Shown piece after piece: positions 22,601 through 37,600 of a stretch of DNA of 64,000 nt. The first letter of the stretch is position 1. Every line of letters begins with the position of its first letter. Both the position numbers and the translations under genes were made by a program. The stretch comes from Apostichopus japonicus (taxonomy: Eukaryota > Echinodermata > Holothuroidea > Aspidochirotida > Stichopodidae): contig NC_092583.1 in the NCBI RefSeq assembly GCF_037975245.1, forward strand, positions 3,774,764-3,838,763. The letters are read 5' to 3'. The notes beneath the pieces are model-generated. The model had not been told where the DNA came from, did no database searches, and saw only the letters and a program-made list of their open reading frames with translations.

Positions 22601-25600
22601 TGAGGCAGTGGCTTTAAATATTTTGTTACTGTCAGTAGGGCTGTGTCATTCCGGTTAATTCACTAACCGGTTAACCGTTTCTATTAACCGAACGGTTAAC
22701 GTTTAAACGTAACCCGTGTTGTTGCCTCAAAATAAGAGCCGAAAATCAGAGTTATATAGCTCAGATTATAATTCCGAAAGAGCGCCACCACTTTTGATGC
22801 GGAAGTACATTCTCAAAATAGCGCTGCACGTATCGTTTTTTCGTAACGCGTATGTCAAGAATTTGGTTGTATTTGCTTAGTTTTGACGATCGTTGCATTG
22901 AAAAAGACGAATCGCGCGTTTTCATGAAGTTTTAAACAGATTTTTGTTTCTCTTTCAGTTCATCGGTAACTGTTACAGAGATATTCGAAGCAAATATTTC
23001 TTCGTTAATTGCGTAGCCCCTACTGTAATAGCGCAGGCATTGTATGGCAGTTATAAGCCTAATATTACTAGGCCTACTTAATATTGGCATTGTGTATTGA
23101 AGTTCGCGATCATATGGAGTGTTAGACTACAAGGCTTTCACCAGCTAGGCCAAGGTTAGGAAAGTCGGTTGTTAGGAAGCGATTACTACAGAAGTGTACG
23201 GTAGTAGGGCTAGGCCTACGCAATTACAAGTACAACAATGGGTCACAGATATATTGAATTTGTGCAATTTGTGGCGGGGTAGGCAGAGGGTTGGGGGGAA
23301 GTGTGGATAACATTGTAAAATTTCCCGCGAACACCCTGTCGATTTCCCGCCGGAGTTCGCGCAGCAAACACAATTAGCACGCGTAGCATAATGGCGTGGG
23401 GTGGTCCCCCGGTGGGGTCATGTGGTAGAACCCCTTGTGGGGGTCCAGGGGTTAACGCCCCGGAAAATTTGGCGCGTCTGGCGATAAAATATTCGCAGCT
23501 GTGGATGCAAAATACTGACAACTTTTTTAATTTAAATTGTCACGAAACTGATGAAAATTTTGAAATGACATGACATGACATGATTATCTTAGACGTTTAA
23601 GAAAAGTAGGTAAAATATGATCCCCGTAACAGCTAGGTAAGTAAAACAGGCAACTGACTCCTCCGCATGAACAAGACAATCTATTCCACATGATACATGA
23701 AAGTAAACCTTGTAATCACATGTTTAAGGCCACTTGACTTGATTAACTAAATGCTTAATATTGTTTCCATGTTCTTGTAGAAAACGTAAACTTCGCAATA
23801 TAGGCCTACAATTAGTTGTGTTTTTGTAGTTACGTGAGATCCGTAACCGACGAGGTGGTTAGGCTATTTGCTATACACTAAACTATGATAGGATATTATG
23901 TTCTCCGTAATTTTTGAAATTCTAGAAAATACTTTTTCGCCACTTAACACCAGATGTGTTCTTACGTTTTATTCATAATTGGGTGTACTAGAGCCTTGTT
24001 TACATGACATTAGTTGCATTTAGCACGATTTGCCAGTTTCGCGTGAATTTTTCGAAAGTTTTTTGCTCGATCTTTCGTAAAATTTGAAAGGTGTACCAAC
24101 TTACTTTTCGTACACAATTGGTTATTTCTCTAATGATTTTCAGAGTTTTTTTTTACAGTCAAGTGTATACGTTGTGCATTGAGTATAAACTTTTCGCGAA
24201 TGCAAGAAAACGATGCGGGGATTTCCAGCAGACAGATGTTTTCTTTGTGGGATTACTGAGTCTGTTGAATGGAATCCTGCACCTTAGAGGGAACACTGAA
24301 CTGAAATTACATCATAATAAAGAAAACGTTTACTGCTTAAATACAATATAAATTTGAAAGGATTAGATGCAGACTCGCCACGTTGTCGAACGGGGTAACA
24401 ATAGGCGCTTCACGGGTCGCATAGCGCTTTGTAATCCCTTCAATCATACCGCCAATCTTGAAAATCTTTTGTATGGATGCGTGATAAAGTTTGCAATTGT
24501 TACGTGATTTTCGGCAAGCAAATGTTGCGGTCTATTTCGGGAATAAAGTGATGTGAAGACGCGCCGTTGCGACTGCGTAATTGGCATTACAAAAACGGTT
24601 AAACTTATACGATGTACGGCGGACGTTTATCCGGCCGTTCGGTCGGTTAACCGGTTAACCGTTTAACCGTTACAGCCCTAACTGTCAGACATCCCAGCAA
24701 AACCTTTCAAACCTTTCAAAACATTCATTTCAAACACAGCTCTTTATGTTTCAAAAATATGTTTTAAAACCTGTATTTTTATTTTAAGTTAAAAAAAAAT
24801 ATTTTAAAGATTTAGTCTAGAGTAGAATGATTGTATTCAGTCATGCTAAACATTTGCCATTAAGTTTTTGTGGACAGCCAGGCATGATTCATGCACAATA
24901 TACAGTGATACAACAGTGATACAAAACAGACTCACAAACAACAGTTAATGTAAGACAGGTATTTTAGATAAGGGCCACAGGTGATGTAAAAATGGATGGT
25001 GAGATGGTGAGTATGTTATCAATAAACTTCATTGTGGACCTTTGAAACACCTTTATTTTCATGTTTGAAGCCTTCAAAAACCTTTATTTCTTCATTTACA
25101 ACCTTTAAGAAAACCTTTATTTTGTTGAAGAGCTGCTAGGAGGTCTGTACTGAATTCTCCCCAAAAAGTGCCAGTTTACTTTTTAATTATTTGGAATATA
25201 CATCTTTCATATCCATTAATCTTTCTGTTGGTCCCTTCCCTCATAAGACCCACTAGTGCCCTAATTCTAACTAAGAAGCTTTGTCTAAATTTCTGATAAG
25301 TGTCTTTAAGAAGAGGATGCACACCAACTAGGAGCACATGAAACGACTAATCAGTATCACATATACATGGAATGTACACTGTAATACCTACTGCTAATCT
25401 CAAACTAAGTAAGAAGGAAAGTATGGATGTATGTCTCAATTTCTACAGATGAGCAATGCAGGCTTCTCGATTCAAAAATAAATCTGTTACTGTAAGAAAC
25501 TTTACATTACCTTATCAAGCGGATATTCAGTTCATGGAAAACATTTCTTACCTATAAGCTGGTTGCTTTAATTGGTATAACTTGTTGTAAACGTGATATC

Positions 25601-28600
25601 TCTCATAACAATCGCAGTTCTTCTTTACTAAATTTATTTTCTTTTGTACCCTTTTCTTTTGTTGTTACAGAAATCAAAAGGCAAAGGCATTCAGCAGTTT
25701 ACAATGCTTGGAGAAAGATTTGCTTACAATTTTGGCCATTACTAAAAAGTGAGTGGACGGTTTAATCTCGTTTGGATCGATATTATGTGCTTCCCTTTAT
25801 TTTGTATCATTTAGCATCTCAGTAGTACCTTCAGTTAGCATTACATACCTTCAACTGAGGTTGGGTTAAAAGGATTGTCTGGTGGCCCAAAGAAGTTACC
25901 TTAAAAAATGATAAATAATTTTCCAAACATGTTGTCAAAGTATGAGAACGCTAATGTTGCATTTGACAGGGAAACAATTTTTTAATCGTTAAGGAAATGG
26001 GAGTGCTAACTTCAAGTCGCCTGTTTTGCCTATTTGCCAGCGCAACGTCAATCACCAAATTGATGCGTTCGAACAAACGGTACTTTTGGTGAGAAACTGG
26101 TGAATTTGAAAACCAGATTTCTACAAGAAGAAAACATCAAATGGGGACAATTTTCACATGGTTAGCAAGAGAAAATTAAGAACTATTAGTACAACGTATC
26201 AAAACCTTTCACCAGACAATTCCTTTAAGTGGTGATTTCCATAATATGTCAGCTTTGTTATGTTAAAAAGTATAAATGAAAGTAATATTTGGGGGCTGTT
26301 TTCCATCTTTAAATCATTAATTTTAGACCTGGCGCTACAGCTCTGGCCACTGTCAAGAATAGCCTTGGATACTGTACCCCAAGAGCTGGAGGTGAGTCAA
26401 AATTTATCTAATTTATCCCGTTATAACTTTATAATGTAAGGCTGGCAAAAAGTCCTGGCAGAAACATCCTGGCAAAATTCAGGGATGTTGCAACTCTTAC
26501 ACGTATGGAATGTGTAGTATATCCACCAGCACCCCCCCCCCCCTCCTCTCCCCTCCTTCTTTGACCTACTTTTCAAGTGGTCCTTCTAATTTCTGTTGGA
26601 GTCTCCCTTCATTTCTTATGGTATGTTTCAATAGAGGTAACTCCTCCAATCACTCATTTCGTGCAGTATGCGTCAGTTGTCCATTTTGCATTTCCTGCTC
26701 TTTGTTATTGTGTGTTTGAAAATCAATGTAAAATGGATGAAAGTCTTGTGTACTGTTTCCGGTGTACTGGAACGTATTTAAGTCAAATGGTCAACTTTTA
26801 TGCTTTCAATCCCTCGCTCTCTCTTCTTTTGCTTGCCAGGAATATGAACGGAACACAATATGAAAGGAAATATGATTGTTTTCTTTGCTATGTATGATCT
26901 CTCTACTGTTCATGTTAATATACTGTTCATTTGCAATAATGAACAGAAACCACTTCTGGAATTTTTGTAGCTTGTTTTCGTTAGAGTTGGTAGAATTGCA
27001 TGACACCCTGGACCCAGTCAGTGACAGCAGTTTTTTTTTTTTATATTTTCTGTCTGCCAGGTCATCATATGAAGCTGACATTTTTCATCTCACCATATGA
27101 CCTACTAGATGTAGACCAACAACAGCCGAAGGAGTTAGGTCCTGATGGTAAGTCTCAGTAATTTACTGTGTATCGTCAGTGTTATGCTCTCCAGTTTTCC
27201 CTTCATAGACACATTTCCCCTTTCGGTTGAAGCACCTGGTCACATTTATAGCGTCCCTTCATAAAAGTTTAAAAATGGAGACTTTACTACCAGTTTTTGC
27301 TCATTTAGGTAAAACAGCAGATTATTTAAATTCTTTTGTGAAGCCTGCTACAAACACTAACTGTCTAGAGTCTACCCATCCACACTTTGGTATTATATGG
27401 TACTGTATGTATGGTGATAAATTACAGTAGGTTGTCTATAGGATTCGGGCTGAAGCTCCGTTATTGCCATCAACTGTTGGGTCAAGAGTATAGCATCAAA
27501 ATTGAAAAATCACCCCGAAAAATTAAAAGAATTGTTGTTCACGATATAAACTCAATCTCTACAAATGTTACAGTATGGCGAAGCATCAATAAATGTTGAT
27601 GTATTGTGCTGGCTAAACATCGATGGTCTTCATGTTTTCCTTTTGCATTAGCCAAAGCATTGGTGCGGATGATACTTGTCTGTATTACCTGTATTTTATC
27701 CCGTATAGATATTACCTGTACCAGTAAATTAATGCATACTTGGTAATACTTTTATTTGTAGTTCTGTGTGTAAATTGGTATTACTGAATTATGTGTAATT
27801 GCCTTTGCCATATTACCTGTACTATGTTATTACCTGTACTATAGTATTATCTGTACTACATTATTACCTATACTATGTTATTACCTGTACTATATATTAT
27901 TACCTGTACTATATATTATTACCTGTACTATATATTATAACCTGTACTATATATTATTACCTGTACTATATATTATTACCTGTACTATAGTATAATCTGT
28001 ACTACATTATTACCTATACTATGTTATTACCTGTACTATGTTATTACCTGTACTATATATTATTACCTGTACTACATTATTACCTGTACTAAAGTATTAT
28101 CTGTACTACATTATTACCTATACTATGTTATTACCTGTACTATGTTATTACCTGTACTATATATTATTACCTGTACTATATATTATTACCTGTACTACAT
28201 CATTACCTGTACTATAGTATTATCTGTACTACATTATTACCTATACTATGTTATTACCTGTACTATGTTATTACCTGTACTATATATTATTACCTGTACT
28301 ACGGCATTATCTGTACTACGTTATCACCTATACTATGTTATTGCCTGTACTATGTTATTACCTCTACTATGTTTCTGCATAATTATATTACCTCTAATGG
28401 TATTATTTGAATTACCTTATATAATTTATTTACTTTAATTTATCTACAGATCCATTGCCCAAGGATATCGGCTTATGGGTGTCGATCGGTCTTGAGAATT
28501 CACAGCCGAGGAAACTTCAGACGATGCCACTAATTGTACAGAGTACAACTGAAGGAAAAGTGTAAGTCTTGTGTATTTTCAGTCTAACGAGTATATGTAG

Positions 28601-31600
28601 TAGTTCATTTCCCCCTCCTCCCCCTCACAGTCGGTATCTTATGTACATGTACCCCTAGGTAGAAACTGATGCCAGTGTCTGAACCAATAACCTTTTGCAC
28701 AAGTTCTGTACCGTGCAAGGCGTTAATGTGTAAGGACAACATGTCCATCTCCAGAAACATTGCTAGACAAATTTATTCATTTGTAACGACATGTAAAATG
28801 TAAAATTACAAAAGCAGATGAACATATCAATTGATGTCTTTATTTTCCTCCCACTTTAAACATTGACCCGGACATTCATGTTTCAATCTCTTTTTACGGA
28901 GACATGGTTTTTCTTCTGCTGCTGACGATGACGATCAAAGATAATATGAAATGCACATTGTTTGCAAAGGGTCAAAGGGATCAGTTATGCTAATTATTGT
29001 GAAACTCTGACAGATTGGCCTAGTGATATGAATCATTCATATTTACACGGGAGGCTGCAACACAAAGAAACAGAATAATAGCATCATTAACACGAATAAA
29101 TGAGTTGTGTCCGCAACAGGCATTGGAGACACCAGAACATTCATGAAGATTTGTAGCAGACTACATTGCTACCAAGAGAATCATATTGACCGTCAGCACT
29201 TTACTGTATGACTGAAATTTCTTGTGAAACTTACAGAGCAGAGGGAGTTTGCTGATGATCGATTGAAATACAAAAGTGACCTCAATTTATCTGATTAAAT
29301 GTGAAAATGCTGCAAAAACAGGGATTTCTATCCTGTGCAGGCAGCTGTAGCTGTCTGAAGTATTATCTTCCCTTTCATATATGTGTTAGCTCATTGGTTA
29401 ACACCGGTGTCTTTCAATCATAAGGTTCCGAGTTTAAGTCACTCCAAGATTAATGTCTGTCGTCCAGTTACAGAGTTGTTGGCAAATGACAATTCGAAAT
29501 GGACGTTAAAATATGAATATAAGAGACTGACTTTGGTCAGCTAGCGGCTTTGATTAAGCCAATGATGGCTTCTTCGCAAGTTCCTGCTTGCAGGAAGATC
29601 TTCTAAAATATATACAATCATACATATATGATCTCTATATGTGTGAGTTGTTACAGAGGGATTCTTCTTGAGGCAGGTTCTATTCATGGATTGTGTTTTA
29701 GTTCTTTCGAAGTTTGGTTTCTTCATGTATATGAAGCTTTGGAACGACCTACCACACGACATAAAGACTGCCAAATCTCTCGCCATATTAAAGAAAATTT
29801 TAAAAACTCATTATTTTTAGTTTCTCAACGTGATTTTGTCACTTTTATATACTCGTGTTTTTATCTACACTTTTACTTTTGTACAACTCTATTCTTTGTG
29901 CTTATCCTTTGTTTTTTATAGGTTTTGGTCTGTTTTATAGTCTTCTCGTCATTTTAGATTTTTGTTTTTGTATTTTACATATTGTTTAATTTTCGTTTAT
30001 GTGTTTTCTAGACTTTATATTCCTTTGATTTCTCTGTCTTTTTATTTTTTTTATTTGTTTTAGGTTTTGTAAAGCGCCTAGAGGCCTTTTGGTATTTGGC
30101 GCTATATTAAGAACTTATTTATTATTATGAATATTCATCTTAGGGTGTTGATAAGTCACTTGTATGTGTAAAGCCCCAAATATAGTTAGTAGAATTTTAC
30201 TAGGATGAACCATATCGAACTTTTCCTTCTTTACCAGGACGCGTAACAATTCACAGCTAGGACCAGCCAACAGCATCCACCTTCCGGCTGTTTTTACTCT
30301 CACTCTGAGTCAACTAATGCCTGTATCTCTTACCCTCTTGAGGCAACTTCAAAGCCTTACTGGTAAGGTTAATACGTACCTCATGATGACACAGTTTGGT
30401 CAAGGGTCTTTTGAGGCATGCATACTCTAGTGTGTTTGCAGTTATGATTAAATACATGTAATGTTGAATGCATATCACCACTTGTTGATTCCTTGCCGAA
30501 GGCAGAAGGAATCAATGCGATGGTGATGGTGTGTGAGTATATGTGTGTGTATATGACACTTGTTGTTGTCATTGGTCAAAGGTCGTTTGATGTTAGCACT
30601 GGTCAAAGTCTGAAAACATTTGTTTACAAAATAGACGTTCAAACTCGATGTGTAGCTAGCCGTTAGTGAGTAGACGATCTGAAGTGTTTTTCATGAATGT
30701 CAAAGGTCATTTGAGTTAACAGAAGGAAAAAAGGGTAAAAATCTTGTAAACATGATATCTCAAGGAAGGTTTTAATGCAGTTCTAATATTTGGTATCTGG
30801 ATTTCCTGTTATCAGTTCAGCAAACCCTATTGAATGTGGTGGAGGTCAAAGATCATTTAAGGTCAGCAGTAGGCAAAATGTGAATATATCAAAAATGGTT
30901 TATCTCCATAATCAGAACATAATAGGAGGTCATATATGCCTGGTATGATAGCCTTTTGTGTTGTATAGTTTGTACACAATTTGATGTAGGTCAGAGTTCA
31001 TTTAGGTCACCAGGTGTCAAAGATTAAAACATTATGTAAATATGATATTTCCAGATAGAAAACTAGATGGTATGTATGCTATATTGAGTACAAGAACCCT
31101 ATTGTTTTTGGTGGAGGGTACAGGTCATTTGGGTTCAGCAGAGGTTACACTCTGGACATTAAACATGGCATCATAATCATAGGCATTTTCATCAGATGTC
31201 ATAGTGGCATATGGCTTTCCTATAATGAGTGCAGCAGCCCAGCATTTGTTGTGAAGGTCAAAGTTCATTTGATGTCAGCAAGGGGGGGAATTGTAAGTAT
31301 CTTAAGAGCACTGTAGCAGGATAATTTTGTTTTCAAGTTGAGACTTCTAATTTGCTTCAAGTCAATGTTTGTTTAAGGCTAGCAGAATTCAATCCCTGAA
31401 AACCTTTCTTCCTAGAGAGGGATGTGGTCAGTGATTAGCTTTTGGTGTCAGCATGACATTTGGTGCCCAGGAAATGGTGTACAGAAAACACATAATTGGT
31501 CAGACCTTAGTTGATATTGTTGTTGTTATTTACTGCAATTGAGAATGATTTGTATTTTTAAGAACCTAAGCAAATTCTGAAAATTTACACCATGTCAGGG

Positions 31601-34600
31601 TAATATTTCATTGCTCTCACTATCTTGGTGATAAAACATTCATGCTCTCACCATCATTAATTGGTACAGGTTTAAGATGCTGCTTAAGATTCAAGGTTTA
31701 AGATGTTGTATATAGGCTAGTCAGAAATTACTGCCCAATATGTTAAATCTGCTCTGAATTATCGATATAAAGACCTCAGGAATTTATTTTGACACAGAAC
31801 ATGCGAACATATCACATTACAGTTGCTCTTCTTACTGCTTGTTATATCAACAAGTACATTAATTAGCACGTATTTGTCTAAAGATTTGCCCAAATATGGT
31901 GCTGTTTGAAGGTCATTTGAATTCAACAGAGGTCAAAGTCTGGAAACCTTGTAAGCTTACAACTTAACCATATCTTTGATGGAATGGCTTTTCTTGTCAA
32001 TATTTGAGCTTTCCTCATTTAGATGGCTGAGAGGGTGTACCACTAATGACTGTTATCTGTCATTAACTTGCAGAAGGCTAATGCTGTACCTTTGCAATGA
32101 TCAAGTTATCTGGAACACTTTTTTGAATGTTCTGGTGCTTGATTTTAAAACACATTTTCCTCAGTTGCTCAATCATGTGATTCAACTATAGTAGAAACTT
32201 AATAAGGCAAGGAATCACTAAGCCTGCTGGCTTTCTGGTTATTAAACTGGTCTCTAACTTCTTTATCCTTTCACCTTTGGGGTCAGGAATAAAGGCTGTA
32301 TGGGGTTTATTCATAAAATTACGAGGTGGCGTTAAGGGCCATTAATTTATATTACCGAAAGAGCAGCTAATTTTGACTTTCGTTTCAATCCTCTCACAAG
32401 TCGAGAGTGAGAAGGAAAATAACCGTACCAAGATTCTTATGGTCTTTCTAAATCTAAATTTTTCATCTTTGATTTGTAAGTTCATAAATTGAGGGGAATT
32501 GGAGCGGTAGTAATTTGAATACAAAGTTTAGAAATCTTCTGCTAAAGGTTACTTTTGCATTATTTGAAAGGGTCATCTGACCCATTAATAGCCACATCCT
32601 TAAGTAATTTGTAATTTGAGGAAGTTTAAGGTCAAACTTCATGTGGTGTCTTACCATGTTTCCTCTGCATGTTTAGGTGTTACATTGGTGTACAGCGAAA
32701 ACCAGACACCTCAGCCGATCAACACCCTAATATGTCGTCACACCCTGGATCCTGATTTTATCACCAATCAACAATCGAGAAATGCTCAACATCCAAGAGG
32801 CTACACTTTTCATGTCGTAAGTCATTAAATGCTTTGCTCCAAGCTTTCCCTGTCTTCATTAACATTTCCATCAACATAGTTTTCCAAAAGACAATAGAAT
32901 CATTTTTCGATGTTGCTCACACCCCCCATTGAGCACAATTCCAGGTCTCTTCTCATGAAGTGATATGAAATATTTTTTACCATTTTACACAGGTAACATT
33001 TTATCTGGTAGTTTTATAATAACCTCCACCTTAGTATTTTCACTATTTCTCATTGAATTCTCAGATGCTATGCAAATGATGTAACACAGCTATATTATTA
33101 TACAGGCATTGCCATCAAAGTATGCCATAAACTATGAAGATATGCCCACACTTCATTCTGCAGTAAGGAATACCAAAAGCTCACCAAGCATGATGATCTA
33201 AAGGATATGTCCATGTTCTGAAGGATATTTCCATCCTGTAAACTGATATGTAGTTGATGTAACATTAAGGTTGCAGAGCACTGTTGAATGTATGTATGCG
33301 AAATAAACATACCCTTTCGCATATCAATTCACAGCCAAAGGGCTCACCGAATGGGGAGGATTCTCTGAAGTTAAAACAATATCTTTAATGTATGTCTTTA
33401 GTGAACATAGTCAGTTCATGTTGTAATCACCCACACAAACTTTATTATGTCTGTTAGAACGTGGATATATCTTGTAGAACATATATCCATGAGCCTCTTG
33501 GTGTTTGTAATTCAAATCCAAAGCATTAGCTAAAAATGTCTACTAAAGCAGTTGTTTACACTTTCAGCATAACAAGTATTCTGGAAGTCAAATCCGTATG
33601 AAAAGAAACTACTTTAAATTTTGTTGCATTCATATCATGACCAATGTTCAAAATCTCGAAATCTTGTTTCTTATGAAAAGTAAATCACAGAGCAGATGAT
33701 ACCATGAAAAAGCTGCAGTGTTATACATTTGAATTTGAAGATGCTTGTGGGAACTTTATCTGATAACTAATTTCCTTCACTTGAGATTCAATTGTCCTTT
33801 TGTTCTACATAGAATCTCCCCGATCAGAAACAGCGCTACTATGTAACCGATTCACCGATGGTAGGAGAAATCAGAGGAATCCTTATCACAAAAATTCACT
33901 TTGCCCAACACACACAAGTTTTACAGACTATAAATTGTTTGCGTCAACAAGCCAATTACAATGCTCTGGTTGCTAGCTGTGTGCGGAAGGCAGACCAAGA
34001 AAGTAAGGAAAACAGTTTAAAGCATTGTTAGGAGTTTAAGCATTTAGTAGCTTAAAGCATTGTGAACATGCATATACTGTTTTGTGACAGCAGTGATACA
34101 TATGTAGTTTGTTAGTACCAGCAGTGCAAGTGAACGTGTTGGGTCAATTAACAATGTTGGTATGCAATTATTAACACCATGTACAATGTTCATAATTTAA
34201 GTACGCCCTGTTCATAAATCTTTTGTTTCTATGATGTATGTTGGTGTATGGTAACTTCATATGTCACCTAACTTTGCATACTGTTGTGTACATAAGGAGC
34301 TGTGCCGATAGACTCTTTGTAGCTGGCTGTAGTGTTTGCTAGTCAAATTGCAACACCTTTTTCAAGTGCAATTTTAAGCCACACAGTCTCGACCAAACAA
34401 GCTAACATTTATACAGCACAAGAAGGAAATGTCTGATTATTCTGAGTCACTTTCAAAAAAATCATTTCACCCATTTACTGTAATATACTGTACATCAGCA
34501 TATGTGCAAAGTCAGGGAAACTCTTTTGGCTCAAGTCCTTTTCTCCTTCTGGTGGAATTTGATCATAGTAACAATGAAATTGCTCAGTTGAATTATAGAA

Positions 34601-37600
34601 CTAAACCACAGAGGAAGATCCAAGATATTATCATTTTCCATGACCTTGAAAGTAATGTTTGTTCCCTTCATAGCATCGCAAAGTTACCATATACAAACCT
34701 TCTGTATGTGCCTTTTCATAAGGTACATATCATGTGGTTTTCCTCTGGATATTGGCACAAAATAAATTTGCATTTATTATTTTCATTATGATCATTATTA
34801 TTATGAATATGTCAGATGTCTTTGTGCAAGTAAATTGTAAATCATATCTATCAACATAGTACAACTGTTCATTTAAATCTATAAACAACATGTATATATA
34901 TACCATATGTCAGTGTTAAAGTATGCAATGTTTATGAATATCATATCTTTGAGAGGTACAGTATGTGGTGTACTGGTTGAACTGCTATATATGTATTTGT
35001 TAACAAGGTAATCATGTCATTATTTCAGACGATGAGAGCGAAGAGGTCTTTGAAGTAACAGCTTACAACCTTCACAGGATGACTGTTCTCTTTGAGCATC
35101 CAGCCAAAGATGGCATGGCCTGTGGTATGTATGATATTAGGTTTATTAACAAACAATTCTGACAATTTTTGCAAGCATTTTGCTCTGCTTATTTTCAGAA
35201 TAATAAATATTATCATGTTCTGTATCAAGTTCTGTATCATATTAGAGGTTTCATCTAATATGACATTTTATACTTTTATTGCAGTTGAATTTGATACATC
35301 AGATGCAGCGAACCCAAAGTGTAAGCTATACCCCAGAGAGGGTGAAGAGCCCTTTTGTAGTGAGGAGTATGCCACAAAAGTTTTGCAGAAGTGCCTCTCC
35401 ATTCCTATCACCATGAGGGCTATACTAAAGAAAACAGTTGGCTGGTTAGAAACCCGTAAGCAGAAAGAGGTAAGTTGTCTGCAAGATAACAGAATGATGC
35501 TAAAATTTGTAATTGGAAAGTATTGCAGTGATACTGAAATTTCATCACACAAAGTTAAAATTGTGGGTTGTCAACTTTTGGCTTGTAATTGTCAAAGGCA
35601 ATAAATGGTCACTTGGTACAATTGTATGGTTTAATACCTTTTTAGGCATGGAAACCTCTGGGGTCAGTTCCTGTGTGAAGGTTTGCGATCATAATTAACA
35701 AGTCCATTATGTAAAAAGGGCAACCTGTCTTTGGGAGAAATAACAGAACAACTTATTCACTCCTCTGAAAAGTAAATGCGTACCAAAAGGACCATTTATT
35801 TCAAAAAGGCTGTTTTCAATCATTTTTGGTAAAATGAATAGTCAATCTGGGAATGTTTAGAAATTTGATAGTAGTTGAGAAGCAGTACATGTTTCAAACT
35901 AGCAATTATGAGTTAAACTTTTAAACTTAAATTTTATGACTATCAAAATTAATTATGTCAAGGTTACTACCATGTGAAGTTTTTATTAAGTAGCAGTTTT
36001 CCTTTGTTGCGTTTTTCTCAATTTGTTTGATCTTGAATTATTAACTGAAGATAAATCTTAAATAATTTTAGTTTAACATGTAATGGTAAATAAGAATTTA
36101 AAGAAGGAAAATGCAGATATATGAAATGAAGGATATCACAATAGTAAAGAAACAATTGTAGATATTGTGGATTTTTCTTACACAGACTGGACTAAACCCT
36201 TGACTTTTTGTTTCTATCTTCAATTTGTTTTTTTTTATTTGACATGTCCTAATAATATGATCTATCTTTTTAATTATAGGTACCTGCTGCTGCTACACCT
36301 GCGATGGGATCCAGCCCTTTTCCAAGTCCAAATCTGCCATCATCAGGTCCATTCAGTGCCCTTCAGAAATTGCCCAAGTCATTTGGGGGCACTCAGGGTC
36401 CATCCTATAATTCTGCTAAGATCAAGGGAAGAACCCTGTCAGGAACTCAAAACTACCAGGGAAGCATTCTTAGTGACCTGACAAGCTCAATGGCGACATT
36501 CTTTCCACAGCCAACATACTCCAGCAGTACAGCAGCACCAGTGCCTCAAGCTGTGCCAGGAGAACCCTTGCTGAGTCCACCAAAGCAAACACAGAATCCC
36601 ATGTTAGCAAGCCTTTTACAGAGTACCATTACAGGGGGAGGACCACCAGCTCATCGGATCCCTGTACAACAACAACAATACCAGCAGCAACAACAGCAGC
36701 AACAACAACAACAGCAGCAACAGCAGCAACAACAGCAACAACAACAGCTGCAACTACAACAGCAGCAACAGCAACAACCTCAACAACAGCCTCAACAACC
36801 AGTGGACCCACTACAGATGCATCCAACACCACCTACTCCCACCACTCCAACACAAGCTAAACACAGTAAGAACCCAATGTTGCTTAATCTGCTTCAAGAA
36901 CCAAACATTGATGCTGCCAATGTTACATCTCTGAAGGCAACCAAAGCTAAACAGCGCAGAAAGAAAATGTCAGAGAAATCTCCACAACTTTTCCCAGAAG
37001 ATGACTCTGGCAGTGGAAGTCACGTCAATCAAGATGTTTTCATGTTTACTAGTGCACCTAAGTTATCATCAATGCCTTTGTTAAAGGACACACCAAGACA
37101 GTCTTCTGTATCAACTGATCCTCTGAAATCTCAATTTGACATGAATAAACCAAATCAAACATTAACAGAGTTCTCTCCCTTGATGAGTAAACTAGTAGAT
37201 CAAAATAAGATGAAGAAAAGACAAAGCAGATCGGATAGTGTTACCTCTGTTTCAAGTATTGGAGCTGTGCCGCCATCCCCAAGGCAGTCACCGAAAACCC
37301 CAATGTCACCAGCAGGGACGTTGTCTCGTCCATCTCGCAGCATCAGTAGTACTCCAGAGTTATCGGCACCAAGTCCATCTAATATTCTACCAGGTATGAT
37401 CACTGAAATGCTTCCAAGATCAGACCCACTACCAGGGATAAGTCAGAGCCATGTCCTCTCACCTGACTTTGGTGTTCCACCAAAGGTTCTGACAACACCC
37501 TCACATCAAGTTCCTAGTGATCCTTTTGATTTTACAGAGGATATAAAGGACATCATTGAGATCAATGTGCCAAATTTTGAAGATATGTTCTTAAATTCAA

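Noticed and set aside
34429-34791. 120-codon plus-strand frame inside MED1 intron 13
   Set aside because: No domain or signal. It lies in an intron with AT-rich composition and is consistent with chance.
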